A DNA stretch of 64,000 nucleotides from Shewanella psychrophila (lineage in GTDB: Bacteria; Pseudomonadota; Gammaproteobacteria; Enterobacterales; Shewanellaceae): positions 4,464,001 through 4,528,000 of the forward strand of contig NZ_CP014782.1 of NCBI RefSeq assembly GCF_002005305.1, read 5' to 3'. Of this stretch, positions 27,114 through 35,917 are shown piece by piece. The notes beneath the pieces are model-generated. The model made no database searches and had not been told where the DNA came from. It saw only the letters and a program-made list of their open reading frames with translations. Positions within the stretch are counted from its first letter, which is position 1. Each line of letters begins with the position of its first letter. Made by a program: the position numbers and the translations under genes.

Positions 27114-28487
27114 CTAGGCTGGTTGATGCTGGGTGACACAGTGTATCCCCCCTCCCGCGTAATTTAATGCATCAGCATCTATCTGAACGACTTTATGCTT
27201 CGGATAAGCTTGACTGAGTACTCTCTTGGCCTCAGCGTCTTTCTTTGGGCTGTTATAGCTTGGCGCTATGATCGTATTATTGGTGACCAAATAATTCGCG
27301 TAGCTTGCCGCTTTCACGACTTGAATTGGCTTACCCTTTGGGAATGCCACTGCATGTGTGGGATAAGTATATGACTCTAGGTACTTATACATATCTTGAT
27401 CCGGCTGTACTTCTATATACTCGAGATCGGGTACGGGAAGCTCAATAATATTAAATGGATTGCCGTCCTGATCTTTCGCAGCAGACAAGGTACGATGTGC
27501 ATGTTGAAGTCGTGCATAGTTGACTCCATGAATAGGGTCACTAGCCGCTTCTTCGGCTGTTGGCATGGTCAGAATGATATCAGTTTCGTTAGCAAATCTC
27601 GCACATTCGTCCGTATGACCTCCCACGGTTTGCGGGCCATACAAGAAGAGGGTTTCAGTTGCAGATACCGCATAGGGTAACGGCCCCCAGAAAGCTAACG
27701 GGTCTTCATAAACCCCGGAATTGAGCCAAATCACATTAGTCACACCTAACGCACTCTCTAATTTAGCCGTAATTTCATCCTCAGATAAGTTGGGGTTGCG
27801 ATCAAATTCCACGTCTCTACAGACGATAAGCGTCCCCTTGCCGTTGGGTATTCTGTCTCCCCCCTCACTCACCAGAGACGTCTGATAATATTCATTAGCC
27901 GAGAATTCTTCCAGTTTCGATACTTCGAAGGGGAGTTTGGTCATCGCGACGGACGTTGCATCCTCCGTCGTCGAATAACCCCATTGATTCTGAGTAAAAC
28001 CAGATATGGCTGTCTTTCCAGTTTTACGATTCTTCAAGAAAACCGGGCCAAAATCACGCTGCCAGATATCCACCTGATCGACATAAACATAATTGAGGAA
28101 GCGGCTCGAATCAATCTCATAATCCTGGTCTTTGAACCAAGCCTTAATGGCTAATTCACCTGCTAAATTTGTACACATGAGTTGAACCGTAACGCTCTCC
28201 TGTACCAAAGCTTGAATGATATTCGCAATGGCAAATTTAGTGTCGAGTTTGGGATCGGTATACCATTGAAATGTAGGCCAACCAAGCCAGACAGCCTTCT
28301 GCTTTTCAAACTCACCGGGAATGATAAACCCGTCACTGTTAGGTGATTTTTCTGTATCGGATAATGACTTAGCGGCTTGAGCACTCCCGGATATAACCAA
28401 GGAAGATAAGCCAGAGGCAAATAGGGTGGTACCACCGGTAATAACCGCGGCAGATTTTAATAGGTCACGTCTGGATTGTTTAAACAT
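27114..28487 (-). CDS. Tat-exported agmatine deiminase / peptidylarginine deiminase family enzyme
   Basis: A 457-residue protein. The N-terminus MFKQSRRDLLKSAAVITGG is a twin-arginine (SRRDLLK) signal with a hydrophobic stretch ending near SAQAA. The body is a guanidino-modifying enzyme: DIWQRDFGPVF, SEGGDRIPNGKG, GGHTDECARF with catalytic His, and the catalytic Cys in GGGIHCVTQH near residue 450. Typical AguA is cytoplasmic and about 370 residues; Tat export is the notable feature. Expected reaction: agmatine (or arginine derivative) to the N-carbamoyl product plus ammonia. It is divergent from the aminotransferase operon. Confidence 0.88.
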   Translation of the reverse strand: MFKQSRRDLLKSAAVITGGTTLFASGLSSLVISGSAQAAKSLSDTEKSPNSDGFIIPGEFEKQKAVWLGWPTFQWYTDPKLDTKFAIANIIQALVQESVTVQLMCTNLAGELAIKAWFKDQDYEIDSSRFLNYVYVDQVDIWQRDFGPVFLKNRKTGKTAISGFTQNQWGYSTTEDATSVAMTKLPFEVSKLEEFSANEYYQTSLVSEGGDRIPNGKGTLIVCRDVEFDRNPNLSEDEITAKLESALGVTNVIWLNSGVYEDPLAFWGPLPYAVSATETLFLYGPQTVGGHTDECARFANETDIILTMPTAEEAASDPIHGVNYARLQHAHRTLSAAKDQDGNPFNIIELPVPDLEYIEVQPDQDMYKYLESYTYPTHAVAFPKGKPIQVVKAASYANYLVTNNTIIAPSYNSPKKDAEAKRVLSQAYPKHKVVQIDADALNYAGGGIHCVTQHQPA

Positions 28488-28689
28488 ATATAGTCCTAAA
28501 TTTAATTTTAATCGTTATTATTAGTAAATGTATTTCTATGACTTCTAATTACATTAGATCAATTCAAATATGGATATTTGTATCACTAAGTTTTCAAATC
28601 GTTATCGCCGCTTATACGACTCCCTCTCCTCAAACAAAACACTTCTAAAACATACCACTCAATATTTAATGGTTTACTGGGTTCATGAC

Positions 28690-28710
28690 AATAACCCCTC
28701 GGGGGTATTG
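28690..28710. promoter_or_regulatory. Palindromic operator candidate, deiminase/aminotransferase promoter
   Basis: ATAACCCCTCGGGGGTATT is an imperfect palindrome 59 bp before the aminotransferase start. The sequence at 35761-35781 upstream of the LuxR-type gene is identical in 17 of 21 positions, differing only in the centre. The 20-bp dyad size fits a LuxR-type dimer site. Confidence 0.55.
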
Positions 28711-28768
28711 CTCACATCACGCAGAACTTGTTTATTAGAGGTACATCAACAAAGAGACAGGTGATAAT

Positions 28769-30166
28769 GTGACCGATTCAATTAAGACAAATAAAGTATG
28801 GCAGCAAGATAAAAATCATTTTATTCATCCATATACAGACTTTTCTACTTTCCATGAAGAGGGTAGCCAGGTAATAACTAAGGCTAAGGGGAATTTTGTT
28901 AGTGACTCACAAGGGAACACATTTTTAGACGGTATCGCTGGCCTATGGTGCGTTAACATAGGTCATGGCCGTGAAGATATGGCAGATGCTATCTATAAGC
29001 AGATCACTCAAATGCAATATTTTAATCCCTTCGGCCACTCCACCAATGCACCAGCCGCTGAATTAGCCGCAGAGATAGCCAAGAGAACCCCAGGTGACCT
29101 CAATCATGTATTTTTCACCTCGGGCGGTTCTGTCTCCAACGACTCAGCCTTTAGAATAATCCATTACTACAATAACTTACGCGGCAAGACCACTAAGAAG
29201 AAAATAATCTCTCGTGATAGTGCGTACCATGGTTCAACGTATTTCGCAGCGAACCTTACCGGGATACAAGCCACCAAGAGCAGCTTCGACTCCTTAGGCG
29301 ATGAGCTCATCAGTTATGTCTCAGCCGCCGATATGTATCGACGCCCGATAGGTGCAGAGCAGCTAACCGAAGATGAATACGCTTGTTTTCTTGCTAATGA
29401 ACTCGAGAATCATATTTTGCGCTTGGGTGCCGATAATGTTGCTGCTTTTATTCTCGAACCTGTGATGGGTGCAGGCGGCGTCTTGGTCGCCCCTAAGGGT
29501 TATCACAAGAAATGTGCCGACATATGCCGTAAGTATGATGTATTAATCGTCGCCGATGAAGTTGTCACGGCTTTTGGACGTCTGGGACAATGGTTTAGCA
29601 GTGAAGCCGTGTTTGATTTTGTGCCTGATGTATTAATCACCGCCAAAGGCATTAACTCAGGCTACATCCCCCTAGGTGCAACGATTATATCAGCAGACAT
29701 CTATCGGGTTATCAGTCAGCCTCAGTGTGAAGGCGGTGTCTTCTCCATGGGCTTCACCTACAGTGGACATGCCACAGCTTGCGCCGCAGCACTGAAGAAT
29801 TTTGAGATCCTTGAACAGGAATCTCTGTTTGATAATGTCAATAAATTGGGACCTTACCTGCAGCAAACGGCCAGCGAGATGCTACTCACAAACTCAATTG
29901 TTGGTGATGTGCGTGGTACAGGCTTTATGTTGGCCATTGATTTAGTATCGAACAAACAAACGAAAGAAAGACTGTATCTGGCCCAGCAAGTGTTCGAGAA
30001 ATGCCTCGAAAAAGGCTTAATCATTCGTCCAGTTGGCAATGTCATCGTTATATCCCCACCACTCACATTAACCAGAGATAATATAGACAGCTTAATTTCA
30101 AAATTGAAAGAAGCCATAGATGAAGTGTCATCAGAAATGATCCTCGGGGATAATATTGATGCCTAA
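28769..30166 (+). CDS. Class III PLP-dependent aminotransferase (omega-amino acid / diamine:pyruvate type)
   Basis: A 465-residue fold-type I transaminase with a GTG start. Motifs: GLWCVNIGHG, FTSGGSVSNDSAFR, YHGST, EPVMGAGG, VADEVVTAFGR and the PLP lysine in TAKGINSGYIPLG (about residue 292). The sequence is of the taurine/beta-alanine/putrescine:pyruvate transaminase group. Next to an agmatine-deiminase-like enzyme and an aldehyde dehydrogenase, putrescine or another omega-amine is the likely amino donor. It overlaps the downstream antiporter gene by 8 bp. Confidence 0.9.
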   Translation: MTDSIKTNKVWQQDKNHFIHPYTDFSTFHEEGSQVITKAKGNFVSDSQGNTFLDGIAGLWCVNIGHGREDMADAIYKQITQMQYFNPFGHSTNAPAAELAAEIAKRTPGDLNHVFFTSGGSVSNDSAFRIIHYYNNLRGKTTKKKIISRDSAYHGSTYFAANLTGIQATKSSFDSLGDELISYVSAADMYRRPIGAEQLTEDEYACFLANELENHILRLGADNVAAFILEPVMGAGGVLVAPKGYHKKCADICRKYDVLIVADEVVTAFGRLGQWFSSEAVFDFVPDVLITAKGINSGYIPLGATIISADIYRVISQPQCEGGVFSMGFTYSGHATACAAALKNFEILEQESLFDNVNKLGPYLQQTASEMLLTNSIVGDVRGTGFMLAIDLVSNKQTKERLYLAQQVFEKCLEKGLIIRPVGNVIVISPPLTLTRDNIDSLISKLKEAIDEVSSEMILGDNIDA

Positions 30167-31634
30167 CGATAATGCAATGCCTCTACCAAGCAGCAACAAG
30201 CTATCAAAAAAAATCGGCTATTTGTTAGGTTTTGCGACTCTCGTTATCTTATTTATCTATATTGGCCAAAACCACGTCCAGGGAGAAAGTTTTGGCTGGC
30301 TAAGCATATTGCCAACTTGTGTTGTCTTGGGCATTGCATTTACAACGCACCGCTCGGCCGAACCCTTAGTTATCGGCACCGTTGCAGGCCTTATCATGCT
30401 CAACCCAGGTGAAACGGTTCCAGGCATCGTTAAGGTCACCCAAGCCGTTCTGGTAGATCCAACCATAGCCTGGATCATTTTGGTCTGTGGCTTAATGGGT
30501 GGCTTGATAGCCTTACTCGAAACTGGTGGCAGTATATTCAACTTTAGCCGAGTCTTGCTCAACAAGGTAAAGAGCAAAGAGCAAACCATGCTGATCACCT
30601 TCTGTCTGGGAATCCTAATTTTCATCGATGATTATTTAAATGCCTTGGCAATATCGACATCCATGAAGCTGCTTACCGACAAGTACAAGATCTCGAGGGA
30701 GAAGCTTGCCTACTTGGTTGACTCTACCGCGGCGCCAGTATGCATATTGGTGCCTTTCTCCACCTGGGCGGTATTTTTTGGCTCCCTACTGGAATCCAAC
30801 GGCATAGCCGAATCAGGTCAAGGACTGGCAATCTATATCGATGCCATTCCTTATATGGCTTATGGTTGGGCAACCTTAGCTGTGGTCTTTCTGGTCGCTA
30901 TCCGCAAACTGCCGGATCTTGGTCCCATGAAGGCTGCAGAACTAAGAGCCCAAGCAGGACAGCCCAAACCTGATGGGGTCGATGAAATAGATCTTGAACT
31001 CGTACAGGACAAGCAGACCTCAGATCTGATGGGAGTGATTAACTTTTTACTGCCTATGATTGTTTTGGTCATCGCCAGCTGGCTTTACGGCATAGACTTA
31101 CTTGCCGGTGTCATAGTGGCGATAACCTTCACTATTGCCCTGTATTGGCTGCAAAACATCTTATCTATAACCAAGATGTTCGATTCCATGTTTAAGGGAT
31201 TCAAGGTGATGTTGGTTCCCCTGGCAACGGTGATCGGTGGTTTTATGCTTAAAAATGTCAATGACCAACTGGGATTGACTCAACATGTCATCGACACGAT
31301 AGTGCCACATATATCACCCGCTATCTTCCCAGCGGTTATATTTTTGGTACTCACGGCCATGGTTTTTGCTACGGCGTCAATCTGGGGATTATTTGCCGTC
31401 GCCATGCCAATCGTCTTCCCTGTCGCCATCGCAATAGGAACGCCTATGCCTATCATAATCGGCGCCTTACTCTCGGCTGCCGCCGCGGGTAGCCATTCTT
31501 GTTTCTTCAGTGACTCCACCGTGCTTTCAGCTCAGGGAAGCGGCTGTACCCCCATTCAACATGCCAGGACTCAGCTGCCTTATACCTTAATAGGCATTGC
31601 TATCACGGCCATCTTCTTCTTAATCATTGCTTAG
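30159..31634 (+). CDS. NhaC-family Na+/H+ (or substrate/cation) antiporter
   Basis: A 491-residue membrane protein with about 11-12 segments; family motifs are GGLIALLETGG, FIDDYLNALAISTSM (acidic pair in a membrane helix), DSTAAPVCILVPFSTWA and SAAAAGSHSCFFSDSTVLSAQG. Members linked to catabolic genes often move an organic substrate; here an amine or amino acid is plausible. ATG at 30159 follows GGGGA; the aminotransferase stop lies just inside it. Confidence 0.87.
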   Translation: MPNDNAMPLPSSNKLSKKIGYLLGFATLVILFIYIGQNHVQGESFGWLSILPTCVVLGIAFTTHRSAEPLVIGTVAGLIMLNPGETVPGIVKVTQAVLVDPTIAWIILVCGLMGGLIALLETGGSIFNFSRVLLNKVKSKEQTMLITFCLGILIFIDDYLNALAISTSMKLLTDKYKISREKLAYLVDSTAAPVCILVPFSTWAVFFGSLLESNGIAESGQGLAIYIDAIPYMAYGWATLAVVFLVAIRKLPDLGPMKAAELRAQAGQPKPDGVDEIDLELVQDKQTSDLMGVINFLLPMIVLVIASWLYGIDLLAGVIVAITFTIALYWLQNILSITKMFDSMFKGFKVMLVPLATVIGGFMLKNVNDQLGLTQHVIDTIVPHISPAIFPAVIFLVLTAMVFATASIWGLFAVAMPIVFPVAIAIGTPMPIIIGALLSAAAAGSHSCFFSDSTVLSAQGSGCTPIQHARTQLPYTLIGIAITAIFFLIIA

Positions 31635-31653
31635 TAAGATTTAAGTAACAACC

Positions 31654-31676
31654 AGGGGAGACTTGTCCTCTCCCCT
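31654..31676 (+). terminator. Terminator after antiporter gene
   Basis: AGGGGAGA/TCTCCCCT stem with a 7-nt loop, then TCTATTTT. It separates the antiporter from the porin gene at 31711, which may still be reached by read-through. Confidence 0.7.
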
Positions 31677-31710
31677 TCTATTTTCACAATCCCCCCGAAA
31701 ATGAGGTGTT

Positions 31711-32412
31711 ATGCACAGATCTAATTTATTTATGGCAAGCTTAATGTCATTAAGCTTTTTCCCCGTAATGGCTACCGAACTATCAGCAAATATCGGAGCA
31801 GCTTCTGATTATCGTTGGCGCGGACAATCATTAAATGCCGGCGACCCGGCCCTACAAGCAGGGATAGATGCCGACTTCAACAATGGCCTCTTCGTCGGGG
31901 CTTGGGCATCAAATCTGAATTACGGCGGTGATGAGAATGTCGAGACTGACTTTTGGTTAGGATACTCAAATAGTTTATCCGCAGATATCGATTACAACGT
32001 GAGCCTAATCAGCTATCAATATCCTGGCTCACATGATGTTTCAGGATTTGAAGAGTTGCTTTTGGGCTTATCTGGTTATGGAGTCGACGTCAGTTATTAC
32101 TTTACCAATGACATGTCGGGTTTAGGTAATACCAGCCATTACATCAGTCTTGATTACAGTTACCAAATAATGGAGAAATACAGTGTAGACCTACATGCAG
32201 GCAGAAACTGGGGAAGCTACTGGAGCAATTGGGATATTGGCGCCTATACCGACATGTCCGTCGGACTATCGACCCGAGTCATGGGGATAGACCTATCCCT
32301 AGCCTACTTATTTAATGACATAAACACCGAGATGAAACTTGATAGTGGCGTGTTTAGAAACGATAACCACCTGCTATTCTCCGTCAACAAGTCGTTTGAT
32401 TTTCGTCTTTAA
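31711..32412 (+). CDS. TorF-family putative porin
   Basis: A 233-residue outer-membrane protein: a signal peptide ending at VMA, then TELSANIGAASDYRWRGQSLNAGDPALQ, the start typical of the TIGR02001/TorF family, followed by about 10-12 amphipathic strands and a terminal FDFRL. It is the last gene of the aminotransferase-antiporter set and would supply outer-membrane entry for the substrate. The stop codon is 4 bp before a long heptamer array. Confidence 0.88.
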   Translation: MHRSNLFMASLMSLSFFPVMATELSANIGAASDYRWRGQSLNAGDPALQAGIDADFNNGLFVGAWASNLNYGGDENVETDFWLGYSNSLSADIDYNVSLISYQYPGSHDVSGFEELLLGLSGYGVDVSYYFTNDMSGLGNTSHYISLDYSYQIMEKYSVDLHAGRNWGSYWSNWDIGAYTDMSVGLSTRVMGIDLSLAYLFNDINTEMKLDSGVFRNDNHLLFSVNKSFDFRL

Positions 32413-32415
32413 TCT

Positions 32416-32604
32416 CATAAGTCATAAGTCATAAGTCATAAGTCATAAGTCATAAGTCATAAGTCATAAGTCATAAGTCATAAGTCATAAGTCATAAGTC
32501 ATAAGTCATAAGTCATAAGTCATAAGTCATAAGTCATAAGTCATAAGTCATAAGTCATAAGTCATAAGTCATAAGTCATAAGTCATAAGTCATAAGTCAT
32601 AAGT
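32416..32604. repeat. CATAAGT heptamer x27
   Basis: A perfect tandem array of 27 copies of CATAAGT (189 bp) starting 4 bp after the porin stop codon. No interruption is visible, which points to recent or ongoing slippage. There is no reading frame use for it: it lies between two convergent genes. Confidence 0.97.
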
Positions 32605-32692
32605 CAGCCAAGAATAAGCATAGGAACTATTAATAGCACGAACAAAATAAGATTTGGTTTCACTTAAAGCTTAGAGCTTAAAACTCACAGCT

Positions 32693-32717
32693 CGAAAGGT
32701 TAACTACTAACCTTTCG
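32693..32717. terminator. Hairpin between convergent porin and dehydrogenase genes
   Basis: CGAAAGGTTA/TAACCTTTCG, a 10-bp perfect stem with a 5-nt loop, with CTTTTT a little downstream on the plus strand. Confidence 0.6.
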
Positions 32718-32766
32718 AACCTTTCAAGCCTTTTTCTAATAACGTACTGTTAACTATGGCTCGATT

Positions 32767-32805
32767 TAATCGCTATAGTTAATCGTTATAGTTAATCGTT
32801 ATAGT
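32767..32805. repeat. 13-bp tandem repeat over the aldehyde dehydrogenase stop codon
   Basis: Three units of TAATCG[C/T]TATAGT. On the minus strand the innermost unit encodes the end of the protein (NYND and stop), the other two lie in the 3' UTR. This is a small version of the gene-tail amplification seen at 13528. Confidence 0.85.
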
Positions 32806-34297
32806 TAATCCACACTGTCTTAGTCTCGAGAAACAGGTCCAATTGCTCTTTGCCCTGCTCACGTCCGAAGCCAGACTGCTTCACTCCACCAAACGGCATA
32901 GACGCATCCACAAGATGATGGGTATTGACCCAGACGATACCCACCTCGAGACTATCGATCATCTGATGAACAAGTTTAATATTATCTGACCAGATACTGG
33001 CAGCAAGCCCGAATGGCGTATCGTTAGCTAACTCAATGACCTCCTCCAATGTATCGAATGATTGTGCCACCAGCACAGGGCCAAATATCTCTTCGCGGAC
33101 TATGGTCATCTCATGGTGAGTATCGGCAAACACGGTCGGCTTAACAAAGTATCCAGCGCCTTGCCAGTCACATCCTCCAGCCAGTAATCTGGCCCCCTCT
33201 TCGATACCAGTTTTGATAAAATCCTGAACTCGTTCTTGCTGTACACGTGAAATCAGTGGCCCCATATCAATCTTACTGTCCATTCCATGGGTGAGAGTCA
33301 TATCATTTGCTATCTCACTGACTCGTTGAATAAATTGTTCGTAAATCCCAGACTGAACATAGAGACGAGAACCCGCGACGCATACCTGGCCATGATTGAA
33401 GAAAATCGCGCTGGCCGCTCCCTGAGCCGCCTTCTCGATATCGGCATCATTAAATACAATAACCGGAGATTTACCCCCTAGCTCCAACGACACCCTAGTC
33501 ACATTCTCCATCGCCGCTTTACCAATCATCTTGCCTACTGGTGTCGAGCCTGTGAATGCAATTTTATTAATGCCGGAATGGGATGTTAGTGCCGAACCAG
33601 CGACATTTCCAAGGCCAGTAACCACATTAAGCACACCTGTAGGCAATCCTGCTTCGATGCCTATTTCAGCAAGTAACAGGGCTGTCAAAGAGGTATTTTC
33701 CGCAGGCTTTAATATTATGCTGCAACCCGTAGCCAATGCTGGTGCTATTTTCCATGCCGCCATAGATAAGGGGAAGTTCCAGGGAACAATCGCCCCCACC
33801 ACGCCTATGGGAACCTTCTTGGTATAGGTAGAATGTAAACCAGGCACAGACACAGTTTGAGTTGTCCCCTCGATCTTGGTCGCCCACCCCGCCATATAGC
33901 GAAAAAACTTGATCGTCGACTCCACATCGACATGACGGGCTATCTCAACAGATTTGCCATTATCGAGAGACTCAAGCATGGCAAAGTCATCAGCGTGACA
34001 CTCGATTAAGTCGGCAAACTTCAAAATGATCTGTTGACGCTCGTAGGGCAACATAGAAGACCACACTTTAAAGCCAGCTTGAGCCGCTGTTACTGCCTTA
34101 TCTATGTCATGCTTATCCGCCGCAGGAATCCTTGCCAGTAACTCACCACTTGAAGGCTCGAAAACATCGATTGTCTCCCCTGAACTGGCGGCAAAAAACT
34201 GCCCACCGATACACATCTTAAGATCGGTACTGAGGTATCTCTGCACGGTGTCACTGACTGGTACATCATTTAAAATACTGAGTGATAATTGCGACAT
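32792..34297 (-). CDS. NAD(P)+-dependent aldehyde dehydrogenase
   Basis: A 501-residue ALDH. The catalytic Cys is in GQVCVAGSR (about 302), the general base Glu in ELGGKSP (about 269), NAD site in GSTPVG and PWNFPL, and EEIFGPV near 400. The first frame ATG is at 34318, but MSQLSL at 34297 has GGAA upstream and is preferred. It resembles phenylacetaldehyde / gamma-aminobutyraldehyde dehydrogenases. It would oxidise the aldehyde made by the nearby aminotransferase. Downstream of the M20 hydrolase in the same direction. Confidence 0.9.
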   Translation of the reverse strand: MSQLSLSILNDVPVSDTVQRYLSTDLKMCIGGQFFAASSGETIDVFEPSSGELLARIPAADKHDIDKAVTAAQAGFKVWSSMLPYERQQIILKFADLIECHADDFAMLESLDNGKSVEIARHVDVESTIKFFRYMAGWATKIEGTTQTVSVPGLHSTYTKKVPIGVVGAIVPWNFPLSMAAWKIAPALATGCSIILKPAENTSLTALLLAEIGIEAGLPTGVLNVVTGLGNVAGSALTSHSGINKIAFTGSTPVGKMIGKAAMENVTRVSLELGGKSPVIVFNDADIEKAAQGAASAIFFNHGQVCVAGSRLYVQSGIYEQFIQRVSEIANDMTLTHGMDSKIDMGPLISRVQQERVQDFIKTGIEEGARLLAGGCDWQGAGYFVKPTVFADTHHEMTIVREEIFGPVLVAQSFDTLEEVIELANDTPFGLAASIWSDNIKLVHQMIDSLEVGIVWVNTHHLVDASMPFGGVKQSGFGREQGKEQLDLFLETKTVWINYND

Positions 34298-34330
34298 AAA
34301 AGGGTTCCAAATATTCATGGGCTGCTCTGC

Positions 34331-34357
34331 TCACTCATATGACTTAATTATGAGTGA
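34331..34357. promoter_or_regulatory. Inverted repeat between hydrolase and dehydrogenase
   Basis: TCACTCATA/TATGAGTGA, 9-bp perfect arms with a 9-nt spacer, in the 113-bp gap between the M20 hydrolase stop and the dehydrogenase start. It may be a weak terminator or an operator for the dehydrogenase. Confidence 0.4.
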
Positions 34358-34375
34358 GGTAAGATCTTGCCAATA

Positions 34376-34406
34376 ATTGATAATATGATTGATAATATGA
34401 TTGATA
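34376..34406. repeat. 12-bp tandem repeat next to the M20 hydrolase stop
   Basis: ATTGATAATATG is repeated about 2.6 times, ending 5 bp from the stop codon of the hydrolase gene on its 3' side. Confidence 0.8.
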
Positions 34407-34410
34407 GACA

Positions 34411-35640
34411 CTAAACAGCCTGGGATAAGATGGCATTGAGCAAGACGTCGGCCCCCTTCCCCACATCTGTAGGAGATGCATACTCGGCTTCGTTATGGCT
34501 CAAACCATCGCGACATGGAATAAAAATCATGCTGGTATTCACGACTCGAGCCAGATTAACCGCATCATGACCGGCGCCGCTCACCATAACCTTGTTGCTG
34601 TAGCCTAAGTCATCGACAGCCTGCTGCACCGAAGCGATACAGGCTTCTGAAAATTCGACACCTGGAGCATGCCAGCTCTGCTTGAGCTGAAATTCTAAAT
34701 CTAAACTGCCACAACTCTGTGAAATGATCTGCTCGCTCTTCTCTAACATATCAAGATAGGTGGCAAGATCCGGATGACGAATATCCATAGTGAGCATCAA
34801 CTTGCCCGGTACGGTGTTGGGGGAAGCGGGTTCGACATCGATAATGCCGAAAGTAATGCGGCTATCTGGGGCATATTCCTCAGCCAATTGATAAAGCTTG
34901 GGTAGAAAAAGAGATAATGCCATCATGGGATCGCGCCTAGACGACATGGGCGTCGGACCAGCGTGCGCCTCCTGACCCCAAACGGAAATATTATGCCGAC
35001 TCATATGCTGAGCCCCTTTAACGACCCCAATAGTTAACTGCTCATGCTCCAGAATCGGCCCTTGCTCTATGTGTAATTCGAAGGCGGCTTTAATCGGAAA
35101 GTACCTAGCAGATACCTGACCTTTCTGTCCTAAGCGGATAAGTTCATCTTCGACTCTGGCATGATTGTCAAAAGCCTGAAGATCATAAGCTTGTTGTAAT
35201 GGCATTGACTGAGTCCACACAGCCGACCCCATCATGGCACAATCGAAACGACAACCCTCTTCATTGGTCCACACAACCAGCTCAATGGGATGCAGGGTAT
35301 CGATTTCTTTCTCAGTCAAGGTGTGTAACACCTCTAACCCTGCTAGAACGCCATATACCCCATCAAACTTGCCTCCACTGGGCTGGGTATCAAGGTGGCT
35401 GCCAACGAGTATGACTGGCAACTGTGGAGACTGACCCTCCCGACGAATAAACAGGTTACCAATTTCATCATAGTGATGACTGCAACCAATCTCACTGGCC
35501 CACTCTATAAGTAGAGCCCTGCCCATACTATCCAAATCCGTTAACGCTTGCCTGTTACAGCCGCCGTTCGGTGTCGCGCCTAGTTTGGCCATCTCCATCA
35601 AACGAGACCAGAGTCGCTTGTGATTTGTTTTTTCCGTCAT
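34411..35640 (-). CDS. M20-family Zn-dependent carbamoyl-amino-acid hydrolase (ureidopropionase/allantoate amidohydrolase group)
   Basis: A 409-residue di-zinc hydrolase. Metal ligands: GSHLDTQPSGGKFDG (His and Asp), NEEGCRF (Glu pair), and ELHIEQGP; a dimerisation part has GQEAHAGPTPM and the last ligand His is in GAGHDAVN. The SHLDTQPSGGKFDG form is that of N-carbamoyl-L-amino-acid hydrolases and beta-ureidopropionases more than AllC. In this island it could remove the carbamoyl group from the product of the deiminase; alternatively it serves the purine island 11 kb away. Strong AAGGA upstream. Confidence 0.85.
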   Translation of the reverse strand: MTEKTNHKRLWSRLMEMAKLGATPNGGCNRQALTDLDSMGRALLIEWASEIGCSHHYDEIGNLFIRREGQSPQLPVILVGSHLDTQPSGGKFDGVYGVLAGLEVLHTLTEKEIDTLHPIELVVWTNEEGCRFDCAMMGSAVWTQSMPLQQAYDLQAFDNHARVEDELIRLGQKGQVSARYFPIKAAFELHIEQGPILEHEQLTIGVVKGAQHMSRHNISVWGQEAHAGPTPMSSRRDPMMALSLFLPKLYQLAEEYAPDSRITFGIIDVEPASPNTVPGKLMLTMDIRHPDLATYLDMLEKSEQIISQSCGSLDLEFQLKQSWHAPGVEFSEACIASVQQAVDDLGYSNKVMVSGAGHDAVNLARVVNTSMIFIPCRDGLSHNEAEYASPTDVGKGADVLLNAILSQAV

Positions 35641-35760
35641 CTTCTTTTCCTTTTAAACCGATAGCTTTAGCCAGATAAAGAGAAACCATATAAAAATGTC
35701 AAAAGAAGGTTTCAACTAATACCAATCGCTACAAGATTAATTTAGCGAGATCAATGACGG

Positions 35761-35781
35761 AATAACCCTGTAGGGGTATTG
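35761..35781. promoter_or_regulatory. Palindromic operator candidate, M20 hydrolase/LuxR promoter
   Basis: ATAACCCTGTAGGGGTATT shares 17 of 21 positions with the site at 28690, including both arms. It lies between the divergent hydrolase and LuxR-type genes. The CTGTAGG core resembles half of a classical lux box. Confidence 0.55.
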
Positions 35782-35917
35782 ATAACAGGATAATTATTTC
35801 GATAGAAATGACGGTTTAAATGGCACAAGAGCAAGGGGAAATTTCAGCTTAAAACTTATTCGACAGATTAATTTAAAGCCAGTATTGTGGTTGAACTATG
35901 TTTGACAGGAATACATT

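Noticed and set aside
28570..28764. 64-codon plus-strand gene before the aminotransferase
   Set aside because: Overlaps the promoter region and the palindromic site; composition and lack of a ribosome site argue against coding.
32416..32604. CRISPR or origin iterons for the CATAAGT array
   Set aside because: A pure 7-bp microsatellite with no spacers, no replication gene nearby and a position between convergent gene ends.
34411..35640. Firm call as allantoate amidohydrolase (AllC)
   Set aside because: The SHLDTQPSGGKFDG form and the neighbourhood fit carbamoyl-amino-acid hydrolases better; the family cannot be split with certainty by eye.
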